A DNA stretch of 64,000 bases from Weizmannia acidilactici. GTDB lineage: Bacteria > Bacillota > Bacilli > Bacillales > Bacillaceae_C. The notes beneath the pieces are model-generated. The model had not been told where the DNA came from, did no database searches, and worked only from the letters and a program-made list of their open reading frames with translations. The DNA is taken from assembly GCF_008974185.1 (NCBI RefSeq), contig NZ_BKZP01000008.1:42579-106578 (forward strand). Reading direction: 5' to 3'. Both the position numbers and the translations under genes were made by a program. Below, piece after piece: positions 35,866-45,007 of this stretch; position 1 is the first letter of the stretch; each line of letters begins with the position of its first letter.

Positions 35866-36735
35866 TTAAAAATTGAGGTGTTTTAATTCCCGGTAAACAG
35901 CAGCAACATCTTCTTTTCCGGCGCCGTTAGCTTTTGCATTACGGTATGTTTCTTCAACTGCACCGGCAAGCGGAAGCGACATGGCGTTTTTTTCGATTTC
36001 CGCCTTGGCAAGGCCAAGGTCTTTTGACATCAGTTCCAGCATGAAAGCGGCAGGGAACGTTTCGTTAAGGAAAGCATTCTTCTTCATTTGGAAAATCGGC
36101 GTGTTGCATGCGGAAGCCGAAATCATTTCAATGATATTTTCTTTTTTCAGCCCGAGTTTTTCCCCGAGCAGGAGCGCTTCAGATGCGCCCTGGATAATCA
36201 GCCCGAGCAACAAATTGATCGATAATTTCGCGGCGCTGCCTTTCCCGTTTTCTCCAAAATGAATGACCGTTTTTCCAAGTACATCAAAAATCGGGCGGCA
36301 AACATCTACTTGTTCTTTTTCGCCGCCGACGAGAATCACGAGGTTACCTTCTTTCGCCGGCTGGACAGAGCCCGAAACAGGCGCATCCATGAAGTGGCCG
36401 CCTTTTGCTTTAACCCATTCGGCAAAACGAACGGAATCGTCGGGGCTAACAGTGCTCATATCGATCACCGTTTTTCCTTCCGATAAACCGGAAAGAATAC
36501 CGTTTTCTGCCCGCAACACTTCTTCCACCGCCGCATTATCCGTCAGCATTGTCACAATGACATCCGCTTTTTCTGCAATTTCTTGCGGTGACGTACATAC
36601 CGTTGCCCCAGATGAAGCCAGCTCTTCCGTTTTGGATTGCGTGCGGTTGTATACAAATAACTCGAACTTTGCATTTAAAATACGTTTGGCCATTGGGCTT
36701 CCCATATGGCCCAGTCCGATCCAGCCAATTTTCAT
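35866..36735 (-). CDS. NAD(P)-dependent beta-hydroxyacid dehydrogenase (3-hydroxyisobutyrate dehydrogenase family)
   Basis: A 289-aa enzyme reducing or oxidising short 3-hydroxyacids. GWIGLGHMGSPMAKR (Rossmann motif, nucleotide region YNRTQSK suggesting NADPH), TDNAAVEEV, MSTVSPDDS, DAPVSGSVQPAKEGNL (substrate loop) and GKGSAAKLSINLLLG with the catalytic Lys are all present. This is the YkwC/GarR-like group. ATG 36735 follows GGAGGTTTTGAA; the longer ORF start is spurious. The physiological substrate is not visible. Confidence 0.87.
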   Translation of the reverse strand: MKIGWIGLGHMGSPMAKRILNAKFELFVYNRTQSKTEELASSGATVCTSPQEIAEKADVIVTMLTDNAAVEEVLRAENGILSGLSEGKTVIDMSTVSPDDSVRFAEWVKAKGGHFMDAPVSGSVQPAKEGNLVILVGGEKEQVDVCRPIFDVLGKTVIHFGENGKGSAAKLSINLLLGLIIQGASEALLLGEKLGLKKENIIEMISASACNTPIFQMKKNAFLNETFPAAFMLELMSKDLGLAKAEIEKNAMSLPLAGAVEETYRNAKANGAGKEDVAAVYRELKHLNF

Positions 36736-37079
36736 TTCAAAAACCTCCAAATATGGACACGATTGGCCCCAAAACAGCATGCTTCGGGGAATATTCCTTT
36801 CTTATTCTAATGTTTGCAGAAAAAGAGGGCAAGAAATACGCAATTTTTGTAGATGTTTTCCGTGTTTGTAAATAGGAAAAAGTGGTACTATCCAGATGCA
36901 ATTACGGTAACGCCACCATAAATCATCCTATTGGGAGTGATCATGATAATAATCAAAGCAGGAAGCTGGAAAATGTTAACTTTTTAAGATATGATGTCAA
37001 TTATAAAAGCAATCAGCCGGAGAAATATGCTGAGAAAACAGTAAAAGGCGCCTTTAGAACTGGGCGTCTTTTCCCATGC
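36736..37079. other. Intergenic region with terminator of the glycogen operon
   Basis: 340 bp upstream of the beta-hydroxyacid dehydrogenase gene and downstream of glgA. At 37043-37072, read on the minus strand, AAGACGCC and GGCGCCTT form a stem with one mismatch followed by TTTT, a probable terminator for glgBCDA. No other gene is supported. Confidence 0.55.
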
Positions 37080-38507
37080 TTATGAAAGTATTTCTTGATA
37101 CAGCTGAACATACTCATTTGCGGACGCTTTCCAGCTGAAATCAAGGCTCATCGCCCTTTCCGAAAGCGAACGCCATCTTTTCGGCTGGTAACGGAAAAAC
37201 CAGACCGCCCTTTCGACCGTATACAGCATATCGTGGGCGTTATAATTCGCAAATGAAAAACCATAGCCTTCGTCCGTAAATTCGTTGTAAGGCTGAACGG
37301 TATCTTTTAGCCCCCCCGTTTCGCGCACGAGCGGCAAAGTGCCGTATCGCATCGCGAGTAATTGCCCGATGCCGCACGGTTCAAATTTGGAAGGCATTAA
37401 AAACAAATCACTGCCTGCATAAATTTTATGGGATAACGGTTCATCAAAATAAATATGTACGGACACTTGATCCGGATACTCGCCGGCAAGATGCCGGAAT
37501 GCTTCTTCATAATGCCATTCCCCAGTGCCGAGGAGCACAAACTGGACGTTCTGCCCCAATATTTCATGGATGACGCGCAGCACCAGGTCAATCCCTTTTT
37601 GTTCCACGAGCCTCGTAACCATTGATACAACGGGGATATTGGCATCAACCGGCAAATGTAGCGCTTCCTGCAGTGCTTTTTTATTCTCCAATTTGCCCGT
37701 ATAATCATTGTATGTAGAAAACAACGCCGGATCGGTTGCCGGATTGTATGTATCCGTATCGATTCCGTTTACGATCCCTTTCAGCCGGTTGCTTTTCATC
37801 CGCAAAAAGCCGTCAAGATGCTCCCCGTAATACGGCATCTGGATTTCGGAAGCATATGCCGGACTGACGGTCGTAATATAGTCCGAATAGGCAAGCCCTG
37901 CTTTTAAATAGCTTGCATTGCCGTAAAACTCGAGCCCGTCAACATGGAAATACAACTCGCTCAAATCAAGCAGATCAGACAGCACACTTTTCGGAAATAC
38001 ACCCTGGTAGCGCAAATTATGGATTGTAAACATCGTTTTGATTCCTTTATAAAAAGGGTGGCTGTTGAAATGTGCTTTTAACAGGACGGGAATCGGCCCC
38101 GCCTGCCAGTCATGGCAATGGATGATATCCGGTTTTTGCTGCAGATACGGAAGGGCTTCAAGCACCGCCCGTGAAAAAAATGCAAACCGTTCGCCGTCAT
38201 CAAAAAATCCGTAACTGCCGTGCCTTTTAAAATAATACTCGTTATCCAAAAAATAATAACGGATCCCGCCTTCTTCCAGCGTTTCAATGCCGCAATACTG
38301 GTTCCGCCAGCCGACTGGGACCGTGATGCTGGTCATGAAAGAGAGGCGTTCTTTCACTTCCGGTTTTAGATCTTCGTATTTCGGCAGGATGACAGATGTG
38401 TTCACGCCGAGTTTTTTCAGGGATTTAGGCAATGCGTGAATCACATCGCCCAACCCCCCTGTTTTAATAAATGGTGCGCATTCTGATGCTGCAAACAATA
38501 CGTTCAT
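37080..38507 (-). CDS. glgA: Glycogen synthase
   Basis: ADP-glucose:glycogen glucosyltransferase, 475 aa, GT5 family, GT-B fold. The N-terminal KTGGLGDV binds ADP-glucose; HCHDWQAGPIP, TIHNLRYQGVFP and TTVSPAYA follow; the C-terminal half has VNGIDTDTYNP, VTRLVEQKGIDL and PSKFEPCGIGQLLAMRYGTLP with the catalytic-site Glu. It is the last gene of the operon; B. subtilis glgP, usually next, is absent. Confidence 0.95.
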   Translation of the reverse strand: MNVLFAASECAPFIKTGGLGDVIHALPKSLKKLGVNTSVILPKYEDLKPEVKERLSFMTSITVPVGWRNQYCGIETLEEGGIRYYFLDNEYYFKRHGSYGFFDDGERFAFFSRAVLEALPYLQQKPDIIHCHDWQAGPIPVLLKAHFNSHPFYKGIKTMFTIHNLRYQGVFPKSVLSDLLDLSELYFHVDGLEFYGNASYLKAGLAYSDYITTVSPAYASEIQMPYYGEHLDGFLRMKSNRLKGIVNGIDTDTYNPATDPALFSTYNDYTGKLENKKALQEALHLPVDANIPVVSMVTRLVEQKGIDLVLRVIHEILGQNVQFVLLGTGEWHYEEAFRHLAGEYPDQVSVHIYFDEPLSHKIYAGSDLFLMPSKFEPCGIGQLLAMRYGTLPLVRETGGLKDTVQPYNEFTDEGYGFSFANYNAHDMLYTVERAVWFFRYQPKRWRSLSERAMSLDFSWKASANEYVQLYQEILS

Positions 38508-38520
38508 GGCTGATCCTCCG

Positions 38521-39636
38521 TCAAATGATTTCTTTTTTTCTCAAAACTTTAGGGTGCGACGGTGTTCCGACAACAACTTTATGCTGGGTGACGGCCACCT
38601 GTTTGTCGGCGATGACATTTTCCAGCACTGCGTCATCCTCCACTTCTGTTTTTTGCATGACGATGCTGTTTTTGACAACCGCACCTTTTTTGATTTTTAC
38701 GCCGCGGAATATGATGCTGTTTTCCACGGTCCCTTCAATATCGCTGCCGTTCGCGATAAAAGAATTTGTGACACGGGCAGCTTGTCCGTATTTTGTCGGC
38801 GGTTCATGTTTAATTTTTGTATACACTTCCCAATCTTCATAAAAGAAAGCGCGGATCGTATCCGGATTGAGCAGGGCCATGTTAGCGGCATGGAAACTGT
38901 TCATCGAGTGGATGAAAATCATATTTCCTTTATGATTAAAAGCTTTTATGTTGTATTTATGGACATTCGCTTTAATCGCGTCTTTTAAAAAGTCGACTTC
39001 GCCGTTTTCATAGCAGGTTTGGATCAAGTCCATGAGCAATGATTTCGGCAGCACATATGTCTCGAGGCAAACACAGTCGCCTTTTTGCGGCGCCGTGAAC
39101 ATATCAATATCCAGGATGTTCCCTTTCTTGTCCACAGTAACCTGGTGGTAATTCGGCTTTTGGATCGGATCCCCGTCATATTCCCTGTAGACGATCGTGA
39201 TATCCGCCTGCGTTTTTTCATGAAACTCTAGTAAAGCGGCTACATCCAGTTTGCTGACTTGGTGCCCTGGAGAAATAATGACAAGATCTGCCGATGTCCG
39301 TTCAAAAAATTCCCTGTGGTCATAAAACCCTTGGATATCGCCCCTTAGTTTGGCATCATCTGAAACGGGCGGCAAAATAAACAGCCCGCCATTATGCCGG
39401 TCCAGATCCCATTCTTTCCCTGAACCGAGATGGTCCAAGACCGATCTGCCGTTATCTTTCGTAAAAACGGCAACTTGCGAAATTTCGGCATGAATAAAAT
39501 TGGAAAGCACAAAATCAATGAAACGGTAGCGCCCCCCAAAAGGAACGGAAGCGAGGCAGCGGTGAAGCGTCAATTCTTTTAAAATCGGTTTTTCGTTGAT
39601 TAAGTTGATAACCCCTAGCACATTCGTCATATCCAT
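38521..39636 (-). CDS. glgD: Glucose-1-phosphate adenylyltransferase regulatory subunit
   Basis: A 371-aa GlgC-like protein. It keeps the nucleotidyltransferase fold (PFGGRYRFIDFVLSNF) and C-terminal left-handed beta-helix repeats but lacks the N-terminal GGxGxRLxxLT catalytic loop, replaced by MDMTNVLGVINLINEKPILKELT. This is the GlgD pattern: a non-catalytic partner that stimulates GlgC in Bacillaceae. It ends 13 bp before glgA and follows glgC at 11 bp. Confidence 0.93.
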   Translation of the reverse strand: MDMTNVLGVINLINEKPILKELTLHRCLASVPFGGRYRFIDFVLSNFIHAEISQVAVFTKDNGRSVLDHLGSGKEWDLDRHNGGLFILPPVSDDAKLRGDIQGFYDHREFFERTSADLVIISPGHQVSKLDVAALLEFHEKTQADITIVYREYDGDPIQKPNYHQVTVDKKGNILDIDMFTAPQKGDCVCLETYVLPKSLLMDLIQTCYENGEVDFLKDAIKANVHKYNIKAFNHKGNMIFIHSMNSFHAANMALLNPDTIRAFFYEDWEVYTKIKHEPPTKYGQAARVTNSFIANGSDIEGTVENSIIFRGVKIKKGAVVKNSIVMQKTEVEDDAVLENVIADKQVAVTQHKVVVGTPSHPKVLRKKEII

Positions 39637-39647
39637 CGTCCCTTTTC

Positions 39648-40802
39648 TTATAAAACTTCTTTTATGTCTGTTTCTTCCATCGTTTGCGGGCAGCTGTAGA
39701 GCCGTACTTCGTTTGCTTTTAACGGCGCGATTTTTTTTCCGCTTTCGATAATCGTATTGCTTGCGATAATGGCATGCTCTATTGTGACATTATTTCCGAT
39801 TGTGACATTCGGCATAATCACCGAGTCTTTAATAAAGCTGTTTTTTCCGACATAAACAATGTGCGAGATCACCGAGTGGCATATATTTCCGTATATCCAG
39901 CTGCCCTCGTTGATTAAAGAATTTTTGATATTCGCTTCCGGCGCAATATACTGGGGCGGATGGTTCGCATCCCCGGTAAAAATCCTCCAATCCGGGTCGT
40001 CCAGTTCAAAAGCCGGCTCGTCTTCCAATAAATCCATATGGGCTTCCCAGAAGCTTTGTACTGTGCCGACATCTTTCCAGTAGCCGCTGAACTGATATGC
40101 ATATATTTTATTTTTATCTTTCAGCATTTTTGGAATAATATCTTTTCCGAAATCATTAGATGAACCACTGTTTTTCTCGTCCTGGACCAAATATTGGCGC
40201 AAAAGCTTCCAATTAAATAAATAGACGCCCATAGAAGCGAGATTACTTTTTGGGAACTGCGGTTTTTCCTCAAACTCTACGATTTTTCCTTCGGAGTTGG
40301 TCACCATAATGCCAAAGCGGCCAGCTTCCTGCCAAGGGACTTCGATGACAGCGATGCTCACCTGTGCCCCTTTTTCAATATGGTATTTCAATAATTTACG
40401 GTAATCCATTTTATATATATGGTCGCCGGAAAGGATCAGCACGAATTCCGGGTTGTAATGGTCAATATAATGGATATTTTGGTAAACCGCATTGGCCGTG
40501 CCTTTATACCATTTTCCGCCGTCTTTTCCCACATACGGGGGCAATACGGCTGCCCCGCCGTAATTCCGATCCAAATCCCATGCCCTGCCGTTCCCGACAT
40601 AGGAATTTAAAATATGTGGTTCATACTGCGTCAGCACCCCGACCGTGTCAATACCTGAGTGCATGCAGTTGCTTAACGAAAAATCTATAATTCTATATTT
40701 TCCTCCAAAAGGTACTGCAGGTTTTGCAAGCTGGGAAGTCAAATCGCCAAGCCTTGTCCCCTGCCCGCCTGCTAGTAACATTGCCATCCATTTCTTTTCC
40801 AT
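39648..40802 (-). CDS. glgC: Glucose-1-phosphate adenylyltransferase catalytic subunit
   Basis: Makes ADP-glucose from glucose-1-phosphate and ATP, the committed step to glycogen. 384 aa with [14 protein letters not shown] (catalytic loop), [29 protein letters not shown] (metal-binding Asp), VEFEEKP and the C-terminal beta-helix. It overlaps the glgB stop by one base (TAATG), a sign of translational coupling, and has GGGGTGG upstream. Confidence 0.95.
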   Translation of the reverse strand: MEKKWMAMLLAGGQGTRLGDLTSQLAKPAVPFGGKYRIIDFSLSNCMHSGIDTVGVLTQYEPHILNSYVGNGRAWDLDRNYGGAAVLPPYVGKDGGKWYKGTANAVYQNIHYIDHYNPEFVLILSGDHIYKMDYRKLLKYHIEKGAQVSIAVIEVPWQEAGRFGIMVTNSEGKIVEFEEKPQFPKSNLASMGVYLFNWKLLRQYLVQDEKNSGSSNDFGKDIIPKMLKDKNKIYAYQFSGYWKDVGTVQSFWEAHMDLLEDEPAFELDDPDWRIFTGDANHPPQYIAPEANIKNSLINEGSWIYGNICHSVISHIVYVGKNSFIKDSVIMPNVTIGNNVTIEHAIIASNTIIESGKKIAPLKANEVRLYSCPQTMEETDIKEVL

Positions 40803-42742
40803 TATTTTTTGCCACCCCTTCGCCGTTTTGCTGTTAGTTTTTTGAATATGACCGCACTTAATGGGGGAATGCTGATTTCCATGCTGTAAGGCTGATTGTG
40901 GAAAGGCTTTTTATCCACTTGAATTGCATTTTTATTTAGCAGCCCCCCGCCACCAAACCGTTCGTCATCCGTGCTAAAAATTTCAATATATTTTCCATAC
41001 GAAGGGACGCCGATCCTGAATTTTTCATATGCTACTTTTGAAAAATTACATAAAACAATGCAATAGTCACCTTTTCGTTTCCCTCTCCTAATAAAAACTA
41101 TGATGCTTTGCCGGCTATTATTCGGGTCTATCCATTCAAAGCTTTCCTGCTCGTGGTCCAGCCGCCACAAACTTCTCATTTCTTTATAAAAATCATTAAA
41201 ATCTTTTGTAAACCGGAAAAATTTCTGATGGGTTTCGAATTCAAACAAGTTCCAATCCAATTGCGTCAAGTCTTTCCATTCATCAAACTGGCCGAACTCA
41301 CTGCCCATGAATAGTAATTTTTTTCCCGGATGCGTCATAAAGTAAGCGTATAATAGGCGCAAGTTTGCAAATTTTTGCGAAAAATCTCCTGGCATCTTGT
41401 TTAGCAGCGATCTTTTCCCGTAAACCACTTCATCGTGCGAAAAAGGCAGCACATAGTTTTCGGAAAAAGCGTAATGCATGGAAAATGTCAAAAAGTCATG
41501 GACTTCCTGCCGTTTTTCCTCCGCCGTCTGCATATAGCGGAGCACATCATGGACCCAGCCCATATTCCATTTAAAATTAAAGCCGAGGCCGCCTGCGTAT
41601 GTAGGCGCTGTGACGAGCGGCCAGGCCGTCGCTTCTTCCGCCATCATCAGCGCGTGGGGGAATTTCTTAAAAACGGCTTCGTTTAATTTTTTCAAAAAAG
41701 CGACAGCTTCTAAATTTACATCGCCGCCGCATTGGTTGGTGATTTTTTTCGCGTCCCCCCTGTCATGGTTTAAATAAATAAGAGACGAAACAGCATCCAC
41801 CCGAAATCCATCAATATGGTAAACATCCATCCAAAAAATGGCATTTGAAATTAAGAAGCTGGATATTTCGGGTTTTTGAAAATCGAAGTTATATGTACCC
41901 CAAATCGGCCTTTCCGCTTTATCGGGATCAGCGGGCTCATAAAGCGGCGTCCCGTCAAAACGCCCCAAGCCGTGTGCATCTTTGCAAAAATGGACAGGAA
42001 CCCAATCCAAAATCACCCCAATGCCGTTTTGATGGCATTTGTCGATGAAATACATGAAATCATCCGGTTTCCCGTAGCGGCTTGTAGGCGCATAGAACCC
42101 CGTGATTTGGTAACCCCAGGAACGGTCAAAAGGATGTTCCATGATCGGCATGAGTTCAATATGTGTGTAGCCGTGATCCGCAACATAGCCAATTAACATG
42201 TCCGCTATTTCGCGGTAGGTGTAAAAATCGCCGTTTTCCTTCTTTTTCCATGAGCCGAAATGCATTTCGTAAATCAACATCGGTTCATGGTACGGATCGT
42301 ATTTCGCTTTATGGGCCATCCACCTGTGGTCGTGCCATTTATACTTTCCAAGGTCGTGAACAATGGAAGCGGTGCGCGGACGGACTTCTGAATAAAAAGC
42401 ATACGGGTCGGCTTTTAAAAATTTCTCCCCTTTTGGCCCGGTGATTTCATATTTATACAGTTCGCCCGCCCGGAGCCCGGGAACAAACAATACCCAAATA
42501 CCCGAATCCTTTACTTTCTGCATCCGGTGCTTGCTGCCGTCCCAGTCGTTAAAATCACCGGCAACGGACACAGCTTTCGCATGCGGGGCCCAGACTGCAA
42601 ACCGTACGCCTTTTTCTCCGCCCACTTCCGCCACATGCGCACCAAGCATGTGGTAACTTTCATAAAGTGTTCCTTCATGAAACAAATAAAGCTCAAAATC
42701 AGTAGGAGCGATTTGTTGCGAATCTTTCACTGTCTTTACCAA
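40802..42742 (-). CDS. glgB: 1,4-alpha-glucan branching enzyme
   Basis: GH13 branching enzyme of about 646 aa that makes alpha-1,6 branches in glycogen. An N-terminal CBM48-like part ([22 protein letters not shown]) precedes the barrel with [23 protein letters not shown] (nucleophile Asp), MAEEATAWP (acid/base Glu) and [11 protein letters not shown] 42742 is preferred to GTG 42748, because GGAGG lies 7 bp before the TTG but only one base before the GTG. First gene of glgBCDA. Confidence 0.94.
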   Translation of the reverse strand: MVKTVKDSQQIAPTDFELYLFHEGTLYESYHMLGAHVAEVGGEKGVRFAVWAPHAKAVSVAGDFNDWDGSKHRMQKVKDSGIWVLFVPGLRAGELYKYEITGPKGEKFLKADPYAFYSEVRPRTASIVHDLGKYKWHDHRWMAHKAKYDPYHEPMLIYEMHFGSWKKKENGDFYTYREIADMLIGYVADHGYTHIELMPIMEHPFDRSWGYQITGFYAPTSRYGKPDDFMYFIDKCHQNGIGVILDWVPVHFCKDAHGLGRFDGTPLYEPADPDKAERPIWGTYNFDFQKPEISSFLISNAIFWMDVYHIDGFRVDAVSSLIYLNHDRGDAKKITNQCGGDVNLEAVAFLKKLNEAVFKKFPHALMMAEEATAWPLVTAPTYAGGLGFNFKWNMGWVHDVLRYMQTAEEKRQEVHDFLTFSMHYAFSENYVLPFSHDEVVYGKRSLLNKMPGDFSQKFANLRLLYAYFMTHPGKKLLFMGSEFGQFDEWKDLTQLDWNLFEFETHQKFFRFTKDFNDFYKEMRSLWRLDHEQESFEWIDPNNSRQSIIVFIRRGKRKGDYCIVLCNFSKVAYEKFRIGVPSYGKYIEIFSTDDERFGGGGLLNKNAIQVDKKPFHNQPYSMEISIPPLSAVIFKKLTAKRRRGGKK

Positions 42743-42901
42743 TGTCACACCTCCGCCTAATCAGCATATTTGTTTATATTCGTTAGGAATTTTATGAATC
42801 CTGCAAAAAAAAGCAGTCTAGTTTTGTCGAATTCATGATATTTACAAATTTATTCAAATATTTCCGTTTTCACATTTTTTTGGGGGATTGTTGGGAAAAA
42901 T

Positions 42902-42976
42902 AAAAAAGCTGTTTTAAATTCCGCGCCGCATTTTCAATGTAAAAGAATATGCAGGCACTTTTAAAACAGCTTTTTT
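42902..42976. terminator. Long-armed hairpin between the GH15-like gene and glgB
   Basis: AAAAAAGCTGTTTTAAA (42902-42918) pairs with TTTAAAACAGCTTTTTT (42960-42976) across a 41-nt loop. Read on the minus strand it lies right after the GH15-like stop and 160 bp before glgB, so it may terminate or attenuate read-through into the glycogen operon. Confidence 0.72.
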
Positions 42977-43002
42977 ATTTTTCCCGGAATTGTGGTTTTT
43001 TT

Positions 43003-43998
43003 TTAGTTAACATTCATTGTTTTTAAAAACTGATACGCTAACGAAACCGACCAGGCGAGCGGGTTGTTCGCATTCGGTTCGTATTTTCCGCCAATGTACA
43101 ACTCCGGCACTTCCCAATTTTCCGTAATGACGCTTTTCGTTTTTTCCACATATTCATTCGCTTTATCATACATACCCAATTCGTAGAAGCACAAACCGAG
43201 CCATGGAAATCCGAAGCACCACTCGGCTTCGCTGCCTTCGTTGTAATATTTGTCATTCACATAGCGTATGCAGCCGTATTTGCGTTCAAGCGTCGTTGTA
43301 ATATCTTCCAGTATCCTGAGCGCCATTTGCCGGTCAACAAGCCGGTAAGGATAGATCAAGGACAATAAGGCCAGGTCGGTCGGTTTAGTGGCGCTTTCCC
43401 GCGGCAACAGCTTTTCGAGCGTTTCTTCCCCTTTTTCGATCAGTTCGTCTTTCACATTAACAAGCATTTTAACAGCTTTTAAACCGGCTACACATGCCCC
43501 GACACTCGAAGCATGGACTTCCATGTTTTCTTCCCACATACCATTGTCTTCTGCCTGCCAATACTGCAGGCATTCCAAATAATCGACAAGTTTTTGGATC
43601 ACATCCAGGTCTTTTTGGCTGCGGATGATTTTCTGGCCGTGGTGGATGCCCTCGCCCACCCCCCAAAGGAAAGCGCCGACCGCATCGTTTTGCGCATGGC
43701 CCCATTCCTGCGGGAGTTCCTCAAGGTCTGTGGAATAGCGTGCATGGATATATTCGAACAAATAACGCGGTTTTTTCTTCGTATGGATATCGAGTTTCCA
43801 TTCGTAGCGGATAAACATATCCAGCAATGCATGGTAAGCTTTTTCATAATACGGGGATGGCGTAGCTAAAAAAGGCAGTACGGTATAAACAACATCTCTG
43901 ATCCACACATAATGGTATTCCGGAGACAGGCTGGCGGTAAAGGCGCCGTTCGGCAGTCGCATGCGTTCAATGACCTTAACGGCTTTCTCGATGTTCAC
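43003..43998 (-). CDS. GH15-like glucoamylase-type protein
   Basis: A 331-aa protein with the alpha/alpha-6 barrel features of GH15 (glucoamylase / phosphorylase-kinase-like): HYVWIRDVVYTVLPF (substrate Arg-Asp), LPQEWGHAQNDAVGAFLWG, DNGMWEENMEVHASSVGACVAGLKA with the general-acid Glu, and GSEAEWCFGFPWLGL. It lacks a signal peptide and extra domains, so it works in the cytoplasm. Located upstream of glgBCDA and on the same strand, it may release glucose from glycogen in place of the missing GlgP. A cre site lies upstream of its start. Confidence 0.78.
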   Translation of the reverse strand: MNIEKAVKVIERMRLPNGAFTASLSPEYHYVWIRDVVYTVLPFLATPSPYYEKAYHALLDMFIRYEWKLDIHTKKKPRYLFEYIHARYSTDLEELPQEWGHAQNDAVGAFLWGVGEGIHHGQKIIRSQKDLDVIQKLVDYLECLQYWQAEDNGMWEENMEVHASSVGACVAGLKAVKMLVNVKDELIEKGEETLEKLLPRESATKPTDLALLSLIYPYRLVDRQMALRILEDITTTLERKYGCIRYVNDKYYNEGSEAEWCFGFPWLGLCFYELGMYDKANEYVEKTKSVITENWEVPELYIGGKYEPNANNPLAWSVSLAYQFLKTMNVN

Positions 43999-44091
43999 TG
44001 TTTTTCACCTCCAAAAGTTGATCCATACCATTAGTGTTGGCAAGAAAGTTACCATTTATAACCATTTCAAAATCTGCGTCACTCCCCCTAT

Positions 44092-44105
44092 GTAAAGCGC
44101 TTTCA
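44092..44105. promoter_or_regulatory. cre-like site upstream of the GH15-like gene
   Basis: GTAAAGCGCTTTCA matches the CcpA box at 12 of 14 positions with a symmetric AAAGCGCTTT centre. It lies 94 bp before the GH15-like start codon and suggests carbon-catabolite control. Confidence 0.7.
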
Positions 44106-44396
44106 AAAATAAGAATTTTTTCCGCCATACCTCTTTTCACCCATCAGTCCGCCGGAAAAGGTGTCGATGTCGAGGTACTTCCCTTCCTTTAAACCGGCTG
44201 TTTTTTTCTATATATTATGTTTGAACTTATTGGATGATTATTTTGAATGCCTAATCGGGCCCGATTTTGTGCCAATTCCGTAGCAATTTTTATGTGTGTT
44301 TCCTTGATTTCATTCAACGTCTGGGGAATGAAAACCGTATTCCGTATCAATGTTCTTTCATTTCGCCTTTATCCTTAACTGTTATATATATTTATA

Positions 44397-44414
44397 TGTG
44401 TTATCAGCACATTG
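44397..44414 (-). promoter_or_regulatory. Ter-like site, reverse orientation (strong)
   Basis: Read on the minus strand it is CAATGTGCTGATAACACA, which fits the array consensus YTRTGTGCNRRNAACACA except for one base in the first dinucleotide. The adjoining 12 bp (44415-44426) read ATACTTATAACA, with ACTTA at the A-site ACTAA position. Orientation is opposite to the array at 13.3 kb. Confidence 0.65.
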
Positions 44415-44432
44415 TGTTATAAGTATGATGAC

Positions 44433-44447
44433 GTGTTTTGTACCAAG
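44433..44447 (-). promoter_or_regulatory. Ter-like site, reverse orientation (weak)
   Basis: Minus strand CTTGGTACAAAACAC resembles the B. subtilis core CTATGTACTAAA in 9 of 12 positions. It is too degenerate to be sure on its own. Confidence 0.35.
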
Positions 44448-44490
44448 AGTTTAGTGTGATAATTCTCTTTTAGCGCAATGTGTAAGATGA

Positions 44491-44508
44491 TTGTTATTTT
44501 GCACATTG
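44491..44508 (-). promoter_or_regulatory. Ter-like site, reverse orientation (moderate)
   Basis: Minus strand CAATGTGCAAAATAACAA shares its first eight bases with the strong reverse site, with one extra base before AACA. ACTAA, the A-site core, is found upstream of it on the same strand (near 44515), two bases closer than in B. subtilis. Confidence 0.45.
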
Positions 44509-44611
44509 TGATTAGTAAGATGTGTAATTTTTCTCACATCTGTACAACCTAAATTTGATATTCGTTAAAGAATATCAATAGGGTATCCAAATCCTTCCAA
44601 GAGGTGATGGT

Positions 44612-44764
44612 ATGAGCTACAAAGATCAGCTGGACCCGCATTCCGAGTTGTTCCACCATAATTGGACGCGGCGCAAGCATACAAAATCCCAGGTGAACGG
44701 ACAAACGGAAGTCACCCAAAACACGATCATCTTGAGGAGCAATGCAAAAGCGCATCGCTGGTGA
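44612..44764 (+). CDS. Small YpzG-family-like protein
   Basis: A 50-aa protein (MSYKDQLDPHSELFHHNW..., ending RSNAKAHRW) of the short, basic, Asn/His-rich type. I associate it with the YpzG family of Bacillus, whose function is unknown; the assignment is from memory and not certain. ATG 44612 follows AAGAGGTGATGG. A terminator follows directly, so it is a single-gene unit. Confidence 0.65.
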   Translation: MSYKDQLDPHSELFHHNWTRRKHTKSQVNGQTEVTQNTIILRSNAKAHRW

Positions 44765-44771
44765 GGATACA

Positions 44772-44802
44772 AAAAAAGCCGGGTGGTTTGCCCGGCTTTT
44801 TT
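44772..44802 (+). terminator. Terminator of the YpzG-like gene
   Basis: A perfect 12-bp stem AAAAAAGCCGGG / CCCGGCTTTTTT with a 7-nt loop. Confidence 0.9.
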
Positions 44803-44840
44803 GTTTGGGACGGAAAAATCCGGTTTTTTAATTTGTCCCC

Positions 44841-44869
44841 TTGTTTTTCTTTGTTTGTCATGATATAGT
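44841..44869 (+). promoter_or_regulatory. Promoter of a candidate sRNA
   Basis: TTGTTT (44841-44846) and TATAGT (44864-44869) are separated by exactly 17 bp. Transcription would start near 44876. Confidence 0.7.
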
Positions 44870-44875
44870 AGTGAA

Positions 44876-44992
44876 GCGATGAGCTGAAATGCGTAAGCCG
44901 GCAAGGCCCTGTTACAGGGTGCATAATGTGGAGTGCAGTCTTTGCCGCCGCATCGAATGTTTAAAAAAGCGCCCCGGATCGGGCGCTTTTTT
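44876..44992 (+). ncRNA. Candidate structured small RNA with three-way junction and own terminator
   Basis: No ORF is present, but a promoter lies upstream and a strong terminator (AAAAAAGCGCCC...GGGCGCTTTTTT, 44963-44992) downstream. Between them, an 8-bp stem CGGCAAGG (44899-44906) / CTTTGCCG (44940-44947) encloses two hairpins side by side: CCCTG-TTA-CAGGG (44907-44919) and TGCA...TGCA (44920-44937). ATGCG (44889) and CGCAT (44949) close it outside. The helices join with almost no linkers, a tight three-way junction. The next gene is on the other strand, so this is not a riboswitch for it; it looks like a free RNA of about 117 nt. I do not recognise the family. Confidence 0.65.
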
Positions 44993-45007
44993 GTTCTGCA
45001 ATACACG

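Noticed and set aside
44461..44560. CRISPR-like short repeats with TGTG/CACA motifs
   Set aside because: Irregular spacing and no identical repeats; the TGTG/CACA units are better explained as degenerate Ter-like sites and a small AGATGTG/CACATCT hairpin.
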